The translations under genes were made by a program, and so were the position numbers. This document shows, piece after piece, positions 37,240 through 46,309 of a DNA stretch of 64,000 nucleotides. The stretch lies in NCBI GenBank assembly GCA_016789885.1, contig JAEUPZ010000026.1, positions 45,507-109,506 of the forward strand, written 5' to 3'. Source of the DNA: Chromatiales bacterium. Its GTDB lineage: Bacteria > Pseudomonadota > Gammaproteobacteria > Steroidobacterales > GCA-2729495. Each line of letters opens with the position of its first letter. Within the stretch, counting starts at the first letter, position 1. Below the pieces are notes generated by a model. That model worked only from the letters and a program-made list of their open reading frames with translations, ran no database searches and was not told the DNA's origin.

Positions 37240-39198
37240 GTGGCCGCCGCCGGCACCGTCCTCTGGACCCCGCCCGCCGACCGGGTCCGCGATTCCCACT
37301 GGTCCCGCTTCCGGGCGTATGCCAGCCGCCGCGCGGGGCATCCCCTCGACGACGACGCGCTGTACGCGTGGAGCGTGGCGGAGCCGGCGGCCTTCTGGGC
37401 GGCGGTTGCCCGGTTCGGTGCGGTCCGCTTCACCCGGTCGCCCCGCGCCGTGCTCGAGCACGGCGACCATTTCCCCGGCGCGCGCTGGTTCCCTGGCGCT
37501 GAACTCAACTTCGCCTGGCACCTGCTGCGGTTCACCGGCCCGCAGCCGGCGCTGGTGGGCTGGACCGAGGCCGGCCAGCGCGCCGCTCTCGCGCGTGACG
37601 AACTGCGCGACCGTGTCCTGCGCCTTGCCGCGGCGCTGAAGGCCTGGGGCCTGCGCCCCGGCGACCGGGTCGCCGCCTGCCTGCCCAACACGCCGGACAC
37701 CGTCGTCGCCATGCTCGCCTGCACGGCGCTGGGCGCCGTGTGGTCGTCGTGCTCGCCGGACTTCGGGCTGGCCGGGCTCGCAAGCCGCTTCGGGCCCATC
37801 GCGCCCCGGCTGCTCTTCGCCACCGATGGCTACGGCTATGGCGGCAAGGACATCGACTGCGTGCCCGTGGCCGCGGCGCTCGCGGCGGAGCTCGGGGTAC
37901 CCGTCGTCTGGCTACCGCGGGATTCCGCCGGCCCGATCCCCGACGCGGTGCCGTTGGCGCTGGATTTCCGCGCGCTCTGCGCCGGCCCGCTGCCGCCCGA
38001 CCCGGAGACGCTCTTTGCCAGCCTGCCCTTCGACCATCCGCTCTACATCCTGTATTCGTCCGGCACCACCGGTGCGCCCAAGGCCATCGTGCACGGCGCC
38101 GGCGGCACCCTGCTGCAGCACCTGAAGGAACTGCTGCTGCACACGGATCTGCGGGCCGGCGATGCGGTCTTCTACTACACGACCTGCGGCTGGATGATGT
38201 GGAACTGGCTCGTCAGCGGCCTGGCCGTGGGCGCGACGCTTACGCTCTATGAGGGCTCGCCGTTCCACCCCGATCCCGGCGTGCTCTGGCGGATCGCCGA
38301 ACGCGAGCGGCTCGCGGTCTTCGGCACCAGCGCGCGGTACCTTGCGAGCCTGCGGCAGTCCGGATACCGGCCGCGGGAGGCCGTCCGCCTCGATGCGCTG
38401 CGGACGGTGCTCTCCACCGGGTCGCCGCTGGCCCCCGAGGGCTTCGACTTCGTCTACGACGCCGTCAAGACCGACGTGCAGCTGGCATCGATCTCCGGCG
38501 GCACCGACATCGTGTCGTGCTTCGTGCTTGGCCAGCCGACGCGCCCGGTCCGCCGGGGCGAGATCCAGGGGCCAGGGCTCGGCATGGCGGTGGACGTGTT
38601 CGACGCGGATGGCAGACCGCTGCCTGCGGGTACCGGCGAGCTGGTCTGCACGAGGCCGTTTCCGTCCACGCCTGTCGGGTTCTGGGGTGACGCGGATGGC
38701 AGCCGCTTCCGCGCCAGCTACTTCGCTCGCTTTCCGGGCGTCTGGACCCACGGCGACTTCGCCGAGCGCAGCCCGGGTGGAGGTTTCATCATCCACGGCC
38801 GGTCGGATGCCGTCCTGAATCCCGGCGGCGTGCGGATCGGCACGGCCGAGCTCTACGCCGTCGTCGAGGCGGAGGCCGGCGTCAGCGAGTGCCTCGCCGT
38901 GGCCCAGCGTCGCGGCGGTGACGAGCGCATCGTGCTCTTCGTCGTGCCCGCGCCCGGTGTCGCCGTGGACGACGCGCTGCGCGCGCAGCTCCGCGCGCGG
39001 ATCCGCTCGGCGCTGACGCCGCGGCACGTGCCGGCCGTCATCGTCGGCGTCAGCGCGCTGCCCCGCACCCGCAACGGCAAGCTGGCGGAGCTCGCCGTGC
39101 GCGCCGTCATCCACGGCGATGCCGTGGCGAATCGCGACGCGCTGGCCAACCCGGAGTGCCTCGCGCAGTTCGTCGGGCGGCCTGAGCTCGAGGCCTGA
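37240..39198 (+). CDS. Acetoacetyl-CoA synthetase
   Basis: A 652-residue acyl-adenylate-forming enzyme, length exact for acetoacetate-CoA ligase, which activates acetoacetate with ATP and CoA for ketone-body or PHB carbon recovery. Features are the N-terminal ACAS-type domain (WSRFRAYAS, HFPGARWFPGAELNFAW), the AMP-binding P-loop YILYSSGTTGAPKAIVHG (about residue 270), CGWMMWNWLVSGL, SISGGTDIVSCF, which is characteristic of acetoacetyl-CoA synthetases, and the catalytic lysine K614 in RTRNGKLAEL. GTG at 37240 gives the normal N-terminus, six bases after moaA. Acetyl-CoA synthetase is a less likely alternative because of the SGGTDI and CGWMMWN motifs. Confidence 0.92.
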   Translation: MAAAGTVLWTPPADRVRDSHWSRFRAYASRRAGHPLDDDALYAWSVAEPAAFWAAVARFGAVRFTRSPRAVLEHGDHFPGARWFPGAELNFAWHLLRFTGPQPALVGWTEAGQRAALARDELRDRVLRLAAALKAWGLRPGDRVAACLPNTPDTVVAMLACTALGAVWSSCSPDFGLAGLASRFGPIAPRLLFATDGYGYGGKDIDCVPVAAALAAELGVPVVWLPRDSAGPIPDAVPLALDFRALCAGPLPPDPETLFASLPFDHPLYILYSSGTTGAPKAIVHGAGGTLLQHLKELLLHTDLRAGDAVFYYTTCGWMMWNWLVSGLAVGATLTLYEGSPFHPDPGVLWRIAERERLAVFGTSARYLASLRQSGYRPREAVRLDALRTVLSTGSPLAPEGFDFVYDAVKTDVQLASISGGTDIVSCFVLGQPTRPVRRGEIQGPGLGMAVDVFDADGRPLPAGTGELVCTRPFPSTPVGFWGDADGSRFRASYFARFPGVWTHGDFAERSPGGGFIIHGRSDAVLNPGGVRIGTAELYAVVEAEAGVSECLAVAQRRGGDERIVLFVVPAPGVAVDDALRAQLRARIRSALTPRHVPAVIVGVSALPRTRNGKLAELAVRAVIHGDAVANRDALANPECLAQFVGRPELEA

Positions 39199-39204
39199 AC
39201 GCAG

Positions 39205-39226
39205 GGTCCGGGTCCAAGGTCGGACC
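39205..39226 (+). other. Hairpin without T-tract after acetoacetyl-CoA synthetase gene
   Basis: GGTCCG and CGGACC pair across a 10-base loop just after the stop codon. There is no following T-run, so Rho-independent termination is doubtful. Confidence 0.35.
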
Positions 39227-39315
39227 GGGGTCGGGGGCCAGGGTCTGAGTTCGAGGCACCACGGTGCGGCTGGACATTGACGCCTCAGGGCGTGGCTTGA
39301 AAGCAGCGGCTGCAA

Positions 39316-39380
39316 GTCGCGGCTTCACGTCGAGATCGTAAGTCGAGACCTCGAGTCGAGGCTTCAGGTCGAGGCCTTAG
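39316..39380 (+). repeat. 13-bp tandem repeat, five units
   Basis: Five units begin with GTCG at 39316, 39329, 39342, 39355 and 39368, exactly 13 bp apart; the best unit is GTCGAGGCTTCAG. The outer units are more divergent (first GTCGCGGCTTCAC). It lies between the acetoacetyl-CoA synthetase and YbhB-type genes, ending about 66 bp before the latter. The period is not a multiple of three, and I see no open frame, so it is non-coding. Confidence 0.85.
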
Positions 39381-39446
39381 CCGCCCGCGTTGCAGGCGGC
39401 CCGGACCGGCGGCACACTGCGTTCCGCCACCTGATGGGAGATCGCC

Positions 39447-40016
39447 ATGGCCTTCGCCGCTGCCAACCTCACCCGGGCCATCCTCGCCGGCGCCGTGCTC
39501 GCCGCGGGCCTGCCCGCGGCCGCTGCCGACTTCACGCTGACGAGCCCCCAGTTCGCCGCTGGCGCGAAGCTGGCCGAGGCCCAGGTCTACAACGGCTTCG
39601 GCTGCAGCGGCGGCAACGTGTCGCCGGAGCTGCGCTGGTCCGGAGTTCCCGCGGGCACGAAGAGCTTCGCGCTGCTGGTCCACGACCCCGATGCGCCCAC
39701 GGGCAGCGGCTGGTGGCACTGGGTCGCCTGGAACATCCCGGCCACGGCCACCTCGCTGCCGGCGAAGGCCGGTGACCCGGCCGCCGGGCTCATGCCCGCC
39801 GGCGCCGTGCAGGGCCGCACGGACTTCGGCATGCCGGGCTACGGTGGCCCCTGCCCGCCGCCGGGCTCGAAGCCGCACCGCTACTACTTCCGCCTGCACG
39901 CCCTGAAGGTGGACCGGCTCGACCTGCCGGCCGACGCCACGGCGGCCTTCGTCGGCTTCAACGTCAACGCCAACACGCTCGGCGTGGCGGAACTGCTGGG
40001 CACCTACAGCCGCTAG
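39447..40016 (+). CDS. YbhB/YbcL family (PEBP-like) exported protein
   Basis: A 189-residue protein with a signal peptide (ending AAAADF) and a phosphatidylethanolamine-binding-like fold. Family features are FTLTSPQF, CSGGNVSPELRWSGVP, LLVHDPDAPTGSGWWHWVAWNIP, and GYGGPCPPPGSKPHRYYF, which contains the DPDAP and GxHRY anion-pocket motifs. Bacterial members are periplasmic, with no settled function; the name Raf-kinase-inhibitor-like reflects eukaryotic relatives only. The ATG at 39447 follows GGGAGATCGCC. A strong hairpin follows the gene. Confidence 0.92.
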   Translation: MAFAAANLTRAILAGAVLAAGLPAAAADFTLTSPQFAAGAKLAEAQVYNGFGCSGGNVSPELRWSGVPAGTKSFALLVHDPDAPTGSGWWHWVAWNIPATATSLPAKAGDPAAGLMPAGAVQGRTDFGMPGYGGPCPPPGSKPHRYYFRLHALKVDRLDLPADATAAFVGFNVNANTLGVAELLGTYSR

Positions 40017-40040
40017 CGCCGTATTCTGTCGCATCGCTGC

Positions 40041-40072
40041 GTGACGGCCGGCCGAAGCGTGCCGGCCGTCAC
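40041..40072 (+). terminator. Hairpin after YbhB-like gene
   Basis: A perfect 12-bp stem (GTGACGGCCGGC and its complement) with an eight-base loop lies 25 bp after the stop codon. There is no T-tract, so it may act as a 3' end stabiliser or weak terminator. Confidence 0.55.
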
Positions 40073-40137
40073 GGTGCCGGGCCCGCGAACAGGCGGCTAA
40101 TGCGCCCCGGGCAGGCTGGTGGTTCCGGGGTTGCGGC

Positions 40138-40812
40138 ATGGACCGCGGTGTCGCGCGGGCGGCGGGGGCTGCCGCGCTCCTTCTTTCGCTCTGCGCGCCG
40201 GCGGCCGCCGGTGACGTCGCCTTTGGCGCCGTGGGCAGCACGCTGGGCCTCGGCGGCGAGGTGGGCTGGGGCCTCGGCCGGCATCTGGCCGTGCGGCTGG
40301 GCGCCTACGCCTACAACTACACCGCCGACACCGGGCACGCCGGTCTTGACTACGACGCCGAGCTGGAGCTCGGCTCGGCCGGTGCCTACGTCGACTGGCA
40401 CCCCTTCGGCAGCCGCTTCCGGATCTCGGCGGGCTGGCTCTTCAACGACAACGCGCTCACGGCCACCGCGCGTCCCGGTGAGGACGGCAGCTTCCCGATC
40501 GGTGGCGGCTCCTTCACGGCGGCGGAAGTCGGCAAGCTGACTGGCAAGGGCAGGTTCCGCAGCTCCGCGCCGTTCCTCGGGGTCGGCTGGCGGCTCGGTG
40601 CCCGCGACGGGCGCGGCGTGGCGCTCAGCTTCGACGCCGGCGTCGTCCTCCAGGGCGCCCTCGACATGGACCTGCGGTCCCAGGGCGGCTCGCTGAGCGA
40701 CGATCCCGGCTTCCAGGCGGCGCTGGCCCGGGAGGAGGCGGAACTGCAGGCCGAGGTGGATGACTACGAGCTCTTCCCGGTGGTGACGCTGGGGCTCGGC
40801 TACCGCTTCTAG
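40138..40812 (+). CDS. Outer-membrane beta-barrel protein, function unknown
   Basis: A 224-residue protein with a signal peptide (ending APAAAG) and alternating amphipathic strands: VGWGLGRHLAVRLGAYAYNY, ELELGSAGAYVDWHPF, FRISAGWLFNDN, APFLGVGWRLG, and the terminal VVTLGLGYRF ending in phenylalanine. This is the pattern of a small 8- to 10-strand barrel. The insertion FTAAEVGKLTGKGRFRSSAP near residue 125 resembles a segment seen in many gammaproteobacterial OM proteins annotated only as outer membrane protein. No enzymatic triad is visible. Confidence 0.75.
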   Translation: MDRGVARAAGAAALLLSLCAPAAAGDVAFGAVGSTLGLGGEVGWGLGRHLAVRLGAYAYNYTADTGHAGLDYDAELELGSAGAYVDWHPFGSRFRISAGWLFNDNALTATARPGEDGSFPIGGGSFTAAEVGKLTGKGRFRSSAPFLGVGWRLGARDGRGVALSFDAGVVLQGALDMDLRSQGGSLSDDPGFQAALAREEAELQAEVDDYELFPVVTLGLGYRF

Positions 40813-40917
40813 GTCCCCGGCCGGCGCAAATCGACGCTCACGCCGGCTGCCCGTCTGGCCCGAACGATGGCGACCTGCCACGGGCGGGCTGCGTCACGCG
40901 GGGTCTCCGGGCGCACG

Positions 40918-41685
40918 TCAGAGCTTCGGCACCTGCCCCCTGTCGTCCCGCTGCCTGCGGGCGTTCTGTTCGAGGTCATCGACCTCGCGCATGGCGGCGG
41001 CGTTCGCCGACGCGAACGTTGCGACATCGATCAGGATGGCGGAGAAGTCCGTGACGATGGAACTGCCGAGGACGTAGTGGAGCCGTGAGGCACATCGTGA
41101 GAGGTCGGCTGGCGCCAGCTTCCGCTGCTGCCACAGGTTCAGCATGAAGCCGAGGTCATCGGATCCGCTCGGCCTGAACGCGGGGAACCCCGGCCGATCA
41201 GGCAGGCGCGGAATGCAGTTCACGCGGCCTGACGGGAAGTCCCAGGCGAGTGCCGCGTACCCGGGCGAAACCGCCGTCGGTTCTCCGTACTTCTGCTGCA
41301 GCGCTGCCACGTACTGCTGGACAGTCGGAGGTTCGCCGGTCGTCTTCTCGTTGCGCTCTATGGCCCAGACACGCCCGGCCTGCGGCGGTGGCGTGAAGTA
41401 AACGGCAAGGGCGGGCTTACCCGATGGCCCGCCGGCCGCTCGGGCCTCGATTCGCGACAGGAATGGCGGCGTCTGCAGCTGCTGCGTGCCGTCCGAGTAG
41501 CCGAACGCGCTCTGCACCGAGACGACCTTGAGACCCGGGTCGTGGGCCTTGATCGCCGCGACCACCTGGTCCTGCGTCATGCCGAGCTTCAGCCCCACGA
41601 TGTCGAAATCGGCCTGCTGGGCAACCGCGGCCACGGAGAGCAGGGCAAGGGCAGCGCCAAGAATGGGTGCAAGTCGCTGTCTCAT
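40918..41685 (-). CDS. Secreted protein of unknown function
   Basis: A 255-residue protein with a signal peptide (LAPILGAALALLSVAAVAQQ), then GLKLGMTQDQVVAAIKAH, a short helical motif also seen at the mature N-terminus of several periplasmic proteins of unknown role. The rest includes VQQYVAALQQKYGEP and three cysteines, two of which probably pair. I do not recognise a family. ATG 41685 is preferred to GTG 41688 because GAGGTGA sits at the right distance. The gene converges with the beta-barrel gene, leaving a 105-bp gap. Confidence 0.75.
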   Translation of the reverse strand: MRQRLAPILGAALALLSVAAVAQQADFDIVGLKLGMTQDQVVAAIKAHDPGLKVVSVQSAFGYSDGTQQLQTPPFLSRIEARAAGGPSGKPALAVYFTPPPQAGRVWAIERNEKTTGEPPTVQQYVAALQQKYGEPTAVSPGYAALAWDFPSGRVNCIPRLPDRPGFPAFRPSGSDDLGFMLNLWQQRKLAPADLSRCASRLHYVLGSSIVTDFSAILIDVATFASANAAAMREVDDLEQNARRQRDDRGQVPKL

Positions 41686-41945
41686 CACTTCACCTCTTCA
41701 GTCGTGTTCCATCCGCGGTCCGGCTGGAATCTACACGAGATGGTAGTGGGGGGGAACGGCACGCGCGTCGGCGCCGGCGGTCACGTCGCTGCATGCCGGA
41801 GGCGTCGAGGCAGTGACTGCCCGGCCGCCTCGGGCGCGATCAAAGGATGAGGCGCTGTCCCGCATGGATCCGCCGGCCCGGTCCCGGTGAGCCGTCCTGC
41901 CCCGGCCGCCCTCGGGTACGGCTGGGACCGCCGCGGGAGCGCCGC

Positions 41946-41951
41946 TATAGT
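41946..41951 (+). promoter_or_regulatory. -10 hexamer of lhr, likely leaderless
   Basis: TATAGT (five of six) ends eight bases before the ATG at 41960, so initiation is expected within a base or two of the start codon. No ribosome-binding site is present. Confidence 0.45.
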
Positions 41952-41959
41952 CCCAATCC

Positions 41960-44900
41960 ATGGGTGTAACGGAAACGGACTTCCATTCCTCGGTGGCGGC
42001 CTGGTTCGCCGGGGCATTCGGTGCACCCACGCCCGTGCAGGCCCGGGCCTGGCCCGCCATCCGTTCCGGCCGCCACACGCTGCTGGCGGCGCCCACGGGC
42101 TCGGGCAAGACGCTGGCCGCGTTCCTGGCGGCCATCGACGACCTGGTCCGCGAGGGGACCACCTTCGGGCTGCCCGACGAGACCCGGGTCCTCTACGTCT
42201 CGCCGCTCAAGGCGCTCTCCAACGACATCCGCGCCAACCTCGAGGTGCCGCTGGCGGGCATCCGCGAGCACCTGCCGGTGCTCGGTGACGTGGTCATCCG
42301 CACGGCCGTGCGCACCGGCGACACGCCGGCCACGGAGCGAGCCCGCATGCGACGCGAGCCGCCCCACATCCTCGTCACGACGCCGGAGTCGCTGTTCATC
42401 CTGCTGACGTCGGGCTCGGGCCGGCGGCTGCTGGCCACTGTCCGCACGGTCATCGTCGACGAGCTGCACGCGCTGGCCGGTACCAAGCGCGGTGCCCACC
42501 TGATGCTGTCGCTGGAGCGGCTGGCGGCGCTGTGCCCGGAAGATCCGGTGCGCATCGGCATCTCGGCGACGCAGAAGCCCATGACCCGCATGGCGGAGTT
42601 CCTGCTGGGCGACCGCAGCGGCTGCGAGATCGTCGATGCGGGCTTCGTGCGCGACCGGGACCTGGCGCTGGAGCTGCCAGGCTCGCCGCTACGGCCGATC
42701 ATGAGCAACGAGACCTGGGGCGAGGTCTACGACCGCATCGCGGAACTCGCCGGCCAGCACCGCACGACGCTGGTCTTCGTCAACACGCGGCGGCTGGCGG
42801 AGCGCGCGGCGCGGCACCTGGCCGAGCGGCTCGGCGAGGAGCACGTCACTGCCCACCACGGCAGCCTTGCGAAGGAGCACCGGCTCGACGCCGAGCAGCG
42901 CCTCAAGGCAGGGCAGCTGAAGCTGCTGGTGGCGACGTCGTCGCTGGAGCTCGGCATCGACATCGGCGACGTGGACCTGGTCTGCCAGCTGGGCTCCCCC
43001 CGGGGCATCGCGCCGCTGCTGCAGCGGGTGGGCCGCTCGGGCCACGGCGTCGGCCGCGTGCCGAAGGGGCGCCTCTTCCCGCTCTCGCGCGACGATCTGG
43101 TCGAGTGTGCGGCGCTCCTCGACGCCGTGCGCCGGCAGGAGCTCGACACCATCGAGGCCGCGGGGCCGGCCCTGGACGTGCTGGCGCAGCAGGTGGTGGC
43201 GGAGGTGGCGGCCGGCGAGGCCGGCACCGAGGCGCTGCATGCGCTGTTTCGCCGGGCCTGGCCGTACCGCGACCTGCCGCGCCCTGACTTCGACGCCGTG
43301 CTGCGCATGCTGGCCGACGGCTACGCCACGCGGCGCGGACGCCGTGGCGCGCACCTGCACTGGGACCTGACGCAGGGCCGGCTGCGGCCGCGCCCGGGTG
43401 CGGCGCTGACGGCCGTCACCAACGGCGGCACGATCCCGGACCAGTTCGACTACGACGTGGTGCTGCAGCCCGAGGGGCTCGCCATCGGCACGCTGAACGA
43501 GGACTTCGCCTTCGAGAGCGTGGCCGGCGACGTCTTCCAGCTGGGCAACACCTCGTACCGCGTGCTGCGGGTCGAGTCCGGCAAGGTCTTCGTCGAGGAC
43601 GCCCACGGCCAGCCGCCCAACATCCCGTTCTGGTTCGGCGAGGCCCCGGGCCGCAGCGACGAGCTGTCGGTGGCCGTGTCGCGGCTGCGGGAGCAGGTGG
43701 CCGACGACCTGGCCGACGGCGAGGCCGTCGCCGTCGCCCGGCTGCAGCGCGAGCCGGGGCTGGCTGCGCCGGCGGCGGAGCAGCTGGTGGAGTACCTCGC
43801 CGCGGCCCGGGCAGCGCTCGGCGTGCTGCCGACCCACGGCACGCTGGTGCTCGAGCGCTTCTTCGATGCCGTCGGCGACATGCACCTCGTGATCCACTCG
43901 CCGTGGGGATCGCGGGTCAACCGGGCCTTTGGCCTGGCGCTCCGCAAGCGGTTCTGCCGCAAGTTCAACTTCGAGCTGCAGGCCGCGGCGCTGGAGGACA
44001 GCCTCGTACTGTCGCTGGGGCCCACCCACAGCTTTCCGCTGGCCGAGGTCGTCGACTACCTGCGGGCCGACACCGTGCGCCACGTGCTGACCCAGGCGCT
44101 GCTGACGGCACCCATGTTCCCGGCCCGCTGGCGCTGGGTGGCGACGACGGCGCTGGCGGTGAAGCGCTTCCGCAACGGCCGCAAGGTGCCGCCGGAGTTC
44201 CAGCGCAGCGACGCCGACGACCTGCTGGCCGTGGTGTTCCCCGACCAGGTGGCCTGCGCCGAGAACCTCGCCGGCGAGCGCGAGGTGCCGGACCACCCGC
44301 TGGTGCGCCAGGCCCTCACCGACTGCCTCCAGGACCTCATGGACGTCGCCGGGCTCGAGCAGCTGCTCCGGCGCATCGCGGGCGGCGAGGTCGAGGTCGT
44401 CTGCCGGGATCTGGCGGCACCGTCGCCGCTGGCGGAGGAGGTCATCAACGCCAGGCCCTGGGCCTTCCTCGACGACACGCCGGCCGAGGAGCGGCGCACC
44501 CGGGCCATCCGGTCGCCGCGGGGGCTCGACGTGGAGGAGGCCGCTGCCCTCGGCGGCCTCGACCCCGTGGCCATCGCGGAGGTGACCGGCGACGCCTGGC
44601 CCCTGGCCCGCAGCGCCGACGAGCTGCACGACGCGCTGAGCCTCGCCGGCTTCGTCACTGCGGCGGAAGTGGCGGCGGCCGGTGAGGCTGGCTGGCAGTG
44701 CTGGTTCGCCGAACTGCAGGTGGCCGGCCGCGCCACCGGCGTCACCGTCGAGCCCGGCAACCCGGTGCGGACCCTCTGGGTCAGCGGCGAGCGCCTGGCC
44801 CAGGTCCGGTGCGTGGTGCCGGCGGCCGCGTGCCTGCCGGACATCGCGGCGGTGGACGCCGGCGTGCGCAGCGCCGCCGCCACGCGCGACGAGGCGCTGC

Positions 44901-46288
44901 GCGAACTGGTGCGCAGCCGCCTCGAGACGCTGGGTCCTGTCACGGCGGCGGCGCTTGGGGCGCCGCTGGCCCTGGATCCTGCCGAGGTGACCGTCGCGCT
45001 GATTGCCCTCGAAGTCGAGGGCCAGGCCGTGCGTGGCCGCTTCACGCCCCAGGCCACCGGTGACGAATGGTGTGATCGCCGGCTGCTCCAGCGCATCCAC
45101 CAGGGAACGCTGAAGACCCTGCGGCGCGCCGTGGAGCCGGCCAGCGCCGCGGCCTGGCAGCGGTTTGCCTTTGCCTGGCATGGGCTCGGCGCGGCAAGGA
45201 GCGGTGGCATGGAGGCGCTGCGGGCGGCGCTGCGGCGGCTCGCAGGCTATGCGGCGCCCATCGGCGCCTGGGAGCAGTCCCTGCTGCCGGACCGCGTCGA
45301 CGGCTACCAGCCGGGCGACCTGGACCAGCTGCTGGCAGCGGGCGAGTTCACATGGCTGCGGCCGGCGGGCGCGGCCTCCCCCGATGCGGACGGTCGTGAC
45401 GCTGGGCTGGCCGCGCCCGCCCGGACCACGGCCATCGCCTTCGTCGACCGGGCACGCCTCGACGAGTGGCAGGGATGGCTTGCGGCGCCGGCGGCCCACG
45501 CCGCGCCGCTGACGTCTGCAGCTACCGCTGCGCTGGCCGTCCTGCAGTCCGGCGGCGCGCTGTTCTTCACCGAACTGCGCCGGCGCTCGGGCCTGCCGGA
45601 CGACGCGCTGCGTCAGGCCCTGCGCGAACTGGTATCCGCCGGGCTCGTCACGAACGACGGCTTCGCGGGCCTGCGCGCACTGCTCGCGCCGGCGGCCGGC
45701 GAGCGGGCAGGGCGGGGCGGCCGGTACCGGGATGAGCCACCACCGCTGCCCGGTCGCTGGTCCCTGCTGGCCGCGACGGCCAGTGACGCCGCCACGGCCA
45801 CCCGGGTCACGGAACTGGTCGCCTGCGCGCTGCTCGATCGCTACGGCGTCGTCTTCCGCACGGCCCTGGCCCGGGAGGCGCGCTCGCTGCCACCGTGGCG
45901 CGACCTGGTCCGCGTCTGGCGCCGGCTCGAGGCGCGCGGCGAGATCCGGGGCGGCCGCTTCGTCGCCGGCTTCGGCGGCGAGCAGTTCGCACTGCCCGAG
46001 GCCGTCGAGGCCCTGCGTGCGGCCCGCAACGCTGGCGGGGGCGAGGTGGTGATCAGCGCCGCCGATCCGCTGAACCTGACGGCCACCATCTCGCCGGGCG
46101 CGCGCGTCCCGGCCATTGCCGGCAACCGCGTCCTCTACCGCGACGGCGTGCCCGTGGCGGCGCAGCTGGGCCCGCGCTTCGAATGGCTCGCGCCCGCCGA
46201 TCGCGACGACGAGTGGACGGCGCGCACGGCGCTGCTGCGGGGGGATCCGCGGCTGGCCCGGGGCGACGGGGATGGCCTGCCGGCCTGA
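41960..46288 (+). CDS. lhr: Lhr-type ATP-dependent DNA helicase
   Basis: A 1,442-residue SF2 helicase, in the range of bacterial Lhr (1,400-1,600). The helicase core (1-420) has motif I PTGSGKT (K50), SPLKALSND, motif II DELH (167-170), SATQKP and motif VI QRVGRSGHG. It is followed by the winged-helix and large Lhr C-terminal domain. Lhr unwinds DNA and RNA:DNA hybrids 3' to 5' and contributes to DNA repair and replication restart. It is flanked by an unknown secreted-protein gene (divergent, 274 bp) and convergent ybiT; no exonuclease or phosphoesterase partner is adjacent. Confidence 0.94.
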   Translation: MGVTETDFHSSVAAWFAGAFGAPTPVQARAWPAIRSGRHTLLAAPTGSGKTLAAFLAAIDDLVREGTTFGLPDETRVLYVSPLKALSNDIRANLEVPLAGIREHLPVLGDVVIRTAVRTGDTPATERARMRREPPHILVTTPESLFILLTSGSGRRLLATVRTVIVDELHALAGTKRGAHLMLSLERLAALCPEDPVRIGISATQKPMTRMAEFLLGDRSGCEIVDAGFVRDRDLALELPGSPLRPIMSNETWGEVYDRIAELAGQHRTTLVFVNTRRLAERAARHLAERLGEEHVTAHHGSLAKEHRLDAEQRLKAGQLKLLVATSSLELGIDIGDVDLVCQLGSPRGIAPLLQRVGRSGHGVGRVPKGRLFPLSRDDLVECAALLDAVRRQELDTIEAAGPALDVLAQQVVAEVAAGEAGTEALHALFRRAWPYRDLPRPDFDAVLRMLADGYATRRGRRGAHLHWDLTQGRLRPRPGAALTAVTNGGTIPDQFDYDVVLQPEGLAIGTLNEDFAFESVAGDVFQLGNTSYRVLRVESGKVFVEDAHGQPPNIPFWFGEAPGRSDELSVAVSRLREQVADDLADGEAVAVARLQREPGLAAPAAEQLVEYLAAARAALGVLPTHGTLVLERFFDAVGDMHLVIHSPWGSRVNRAFGLALRKRFCRKFNFELQAAALEDSLVLSLGPTHSFPLAEVVDYLRADTVRHVLTQALLTAPMFPARWRWVATTALAVKRFRNGRKVPPEFQRSDADDLLAVVFPDQVACAENLAGEREVPDHPLVRQALTDCLQDLMDVAGLEQLLRRIAGGEVEVVCRDLAAPSPLAEEVINARPWAFLDDTPAEERRTRAIRSPRGLDVEEAAALGGLDPVAIAEVTGDAWPLARSADELHDALSLAGFVTAAEVAAAGEAGWQCWFAELQVAGRATGVTVEPGNPVRTLWVSGERLAQVRCVVPAAACLPDIAAVDAGVRSAAATRDEALRELVRSRLETLGPVTAAALGAPLALDPAEVTVALIALEVEGQAVRGRFTPQATGDEWCDRRLLQRIHQGTLKTLRRAVEPASAAAWQRFAFAWHGLGAARSGGMEALRAALRRLAGYAAPIGAWEQSLLPDRVDGYQPGDLDQLLAAGEFTWLRPAGAASPDADGRDAGLAAPARTTAIAFVDRARLDEWQGWLAAPAAHAAPLTSAATAALAVLQSGGALFFTELRRRSGLPDDALRQALRELVSAGLVTNDGFAGLRALLAPAAGERAGRGGRYRDEPPPLPGRWSLLAATASDAATATRVTELVACALLDRYGVVFRTALAREARSLPPWRDLVRVWRRLEARGEIRGGRFVAGFGGEQFALPEAVEALRAARNAGGGEVVISAADPLNLTATISPGARVPAIAGNRVLYRDGVPVAAQLGPRFEWLAPADRDDEWTARTALLRGDPRLARGDGDGLPA

Positions 46289-46309
46289 GGCCCGTCCGCC
46301 GCCGGCCCG

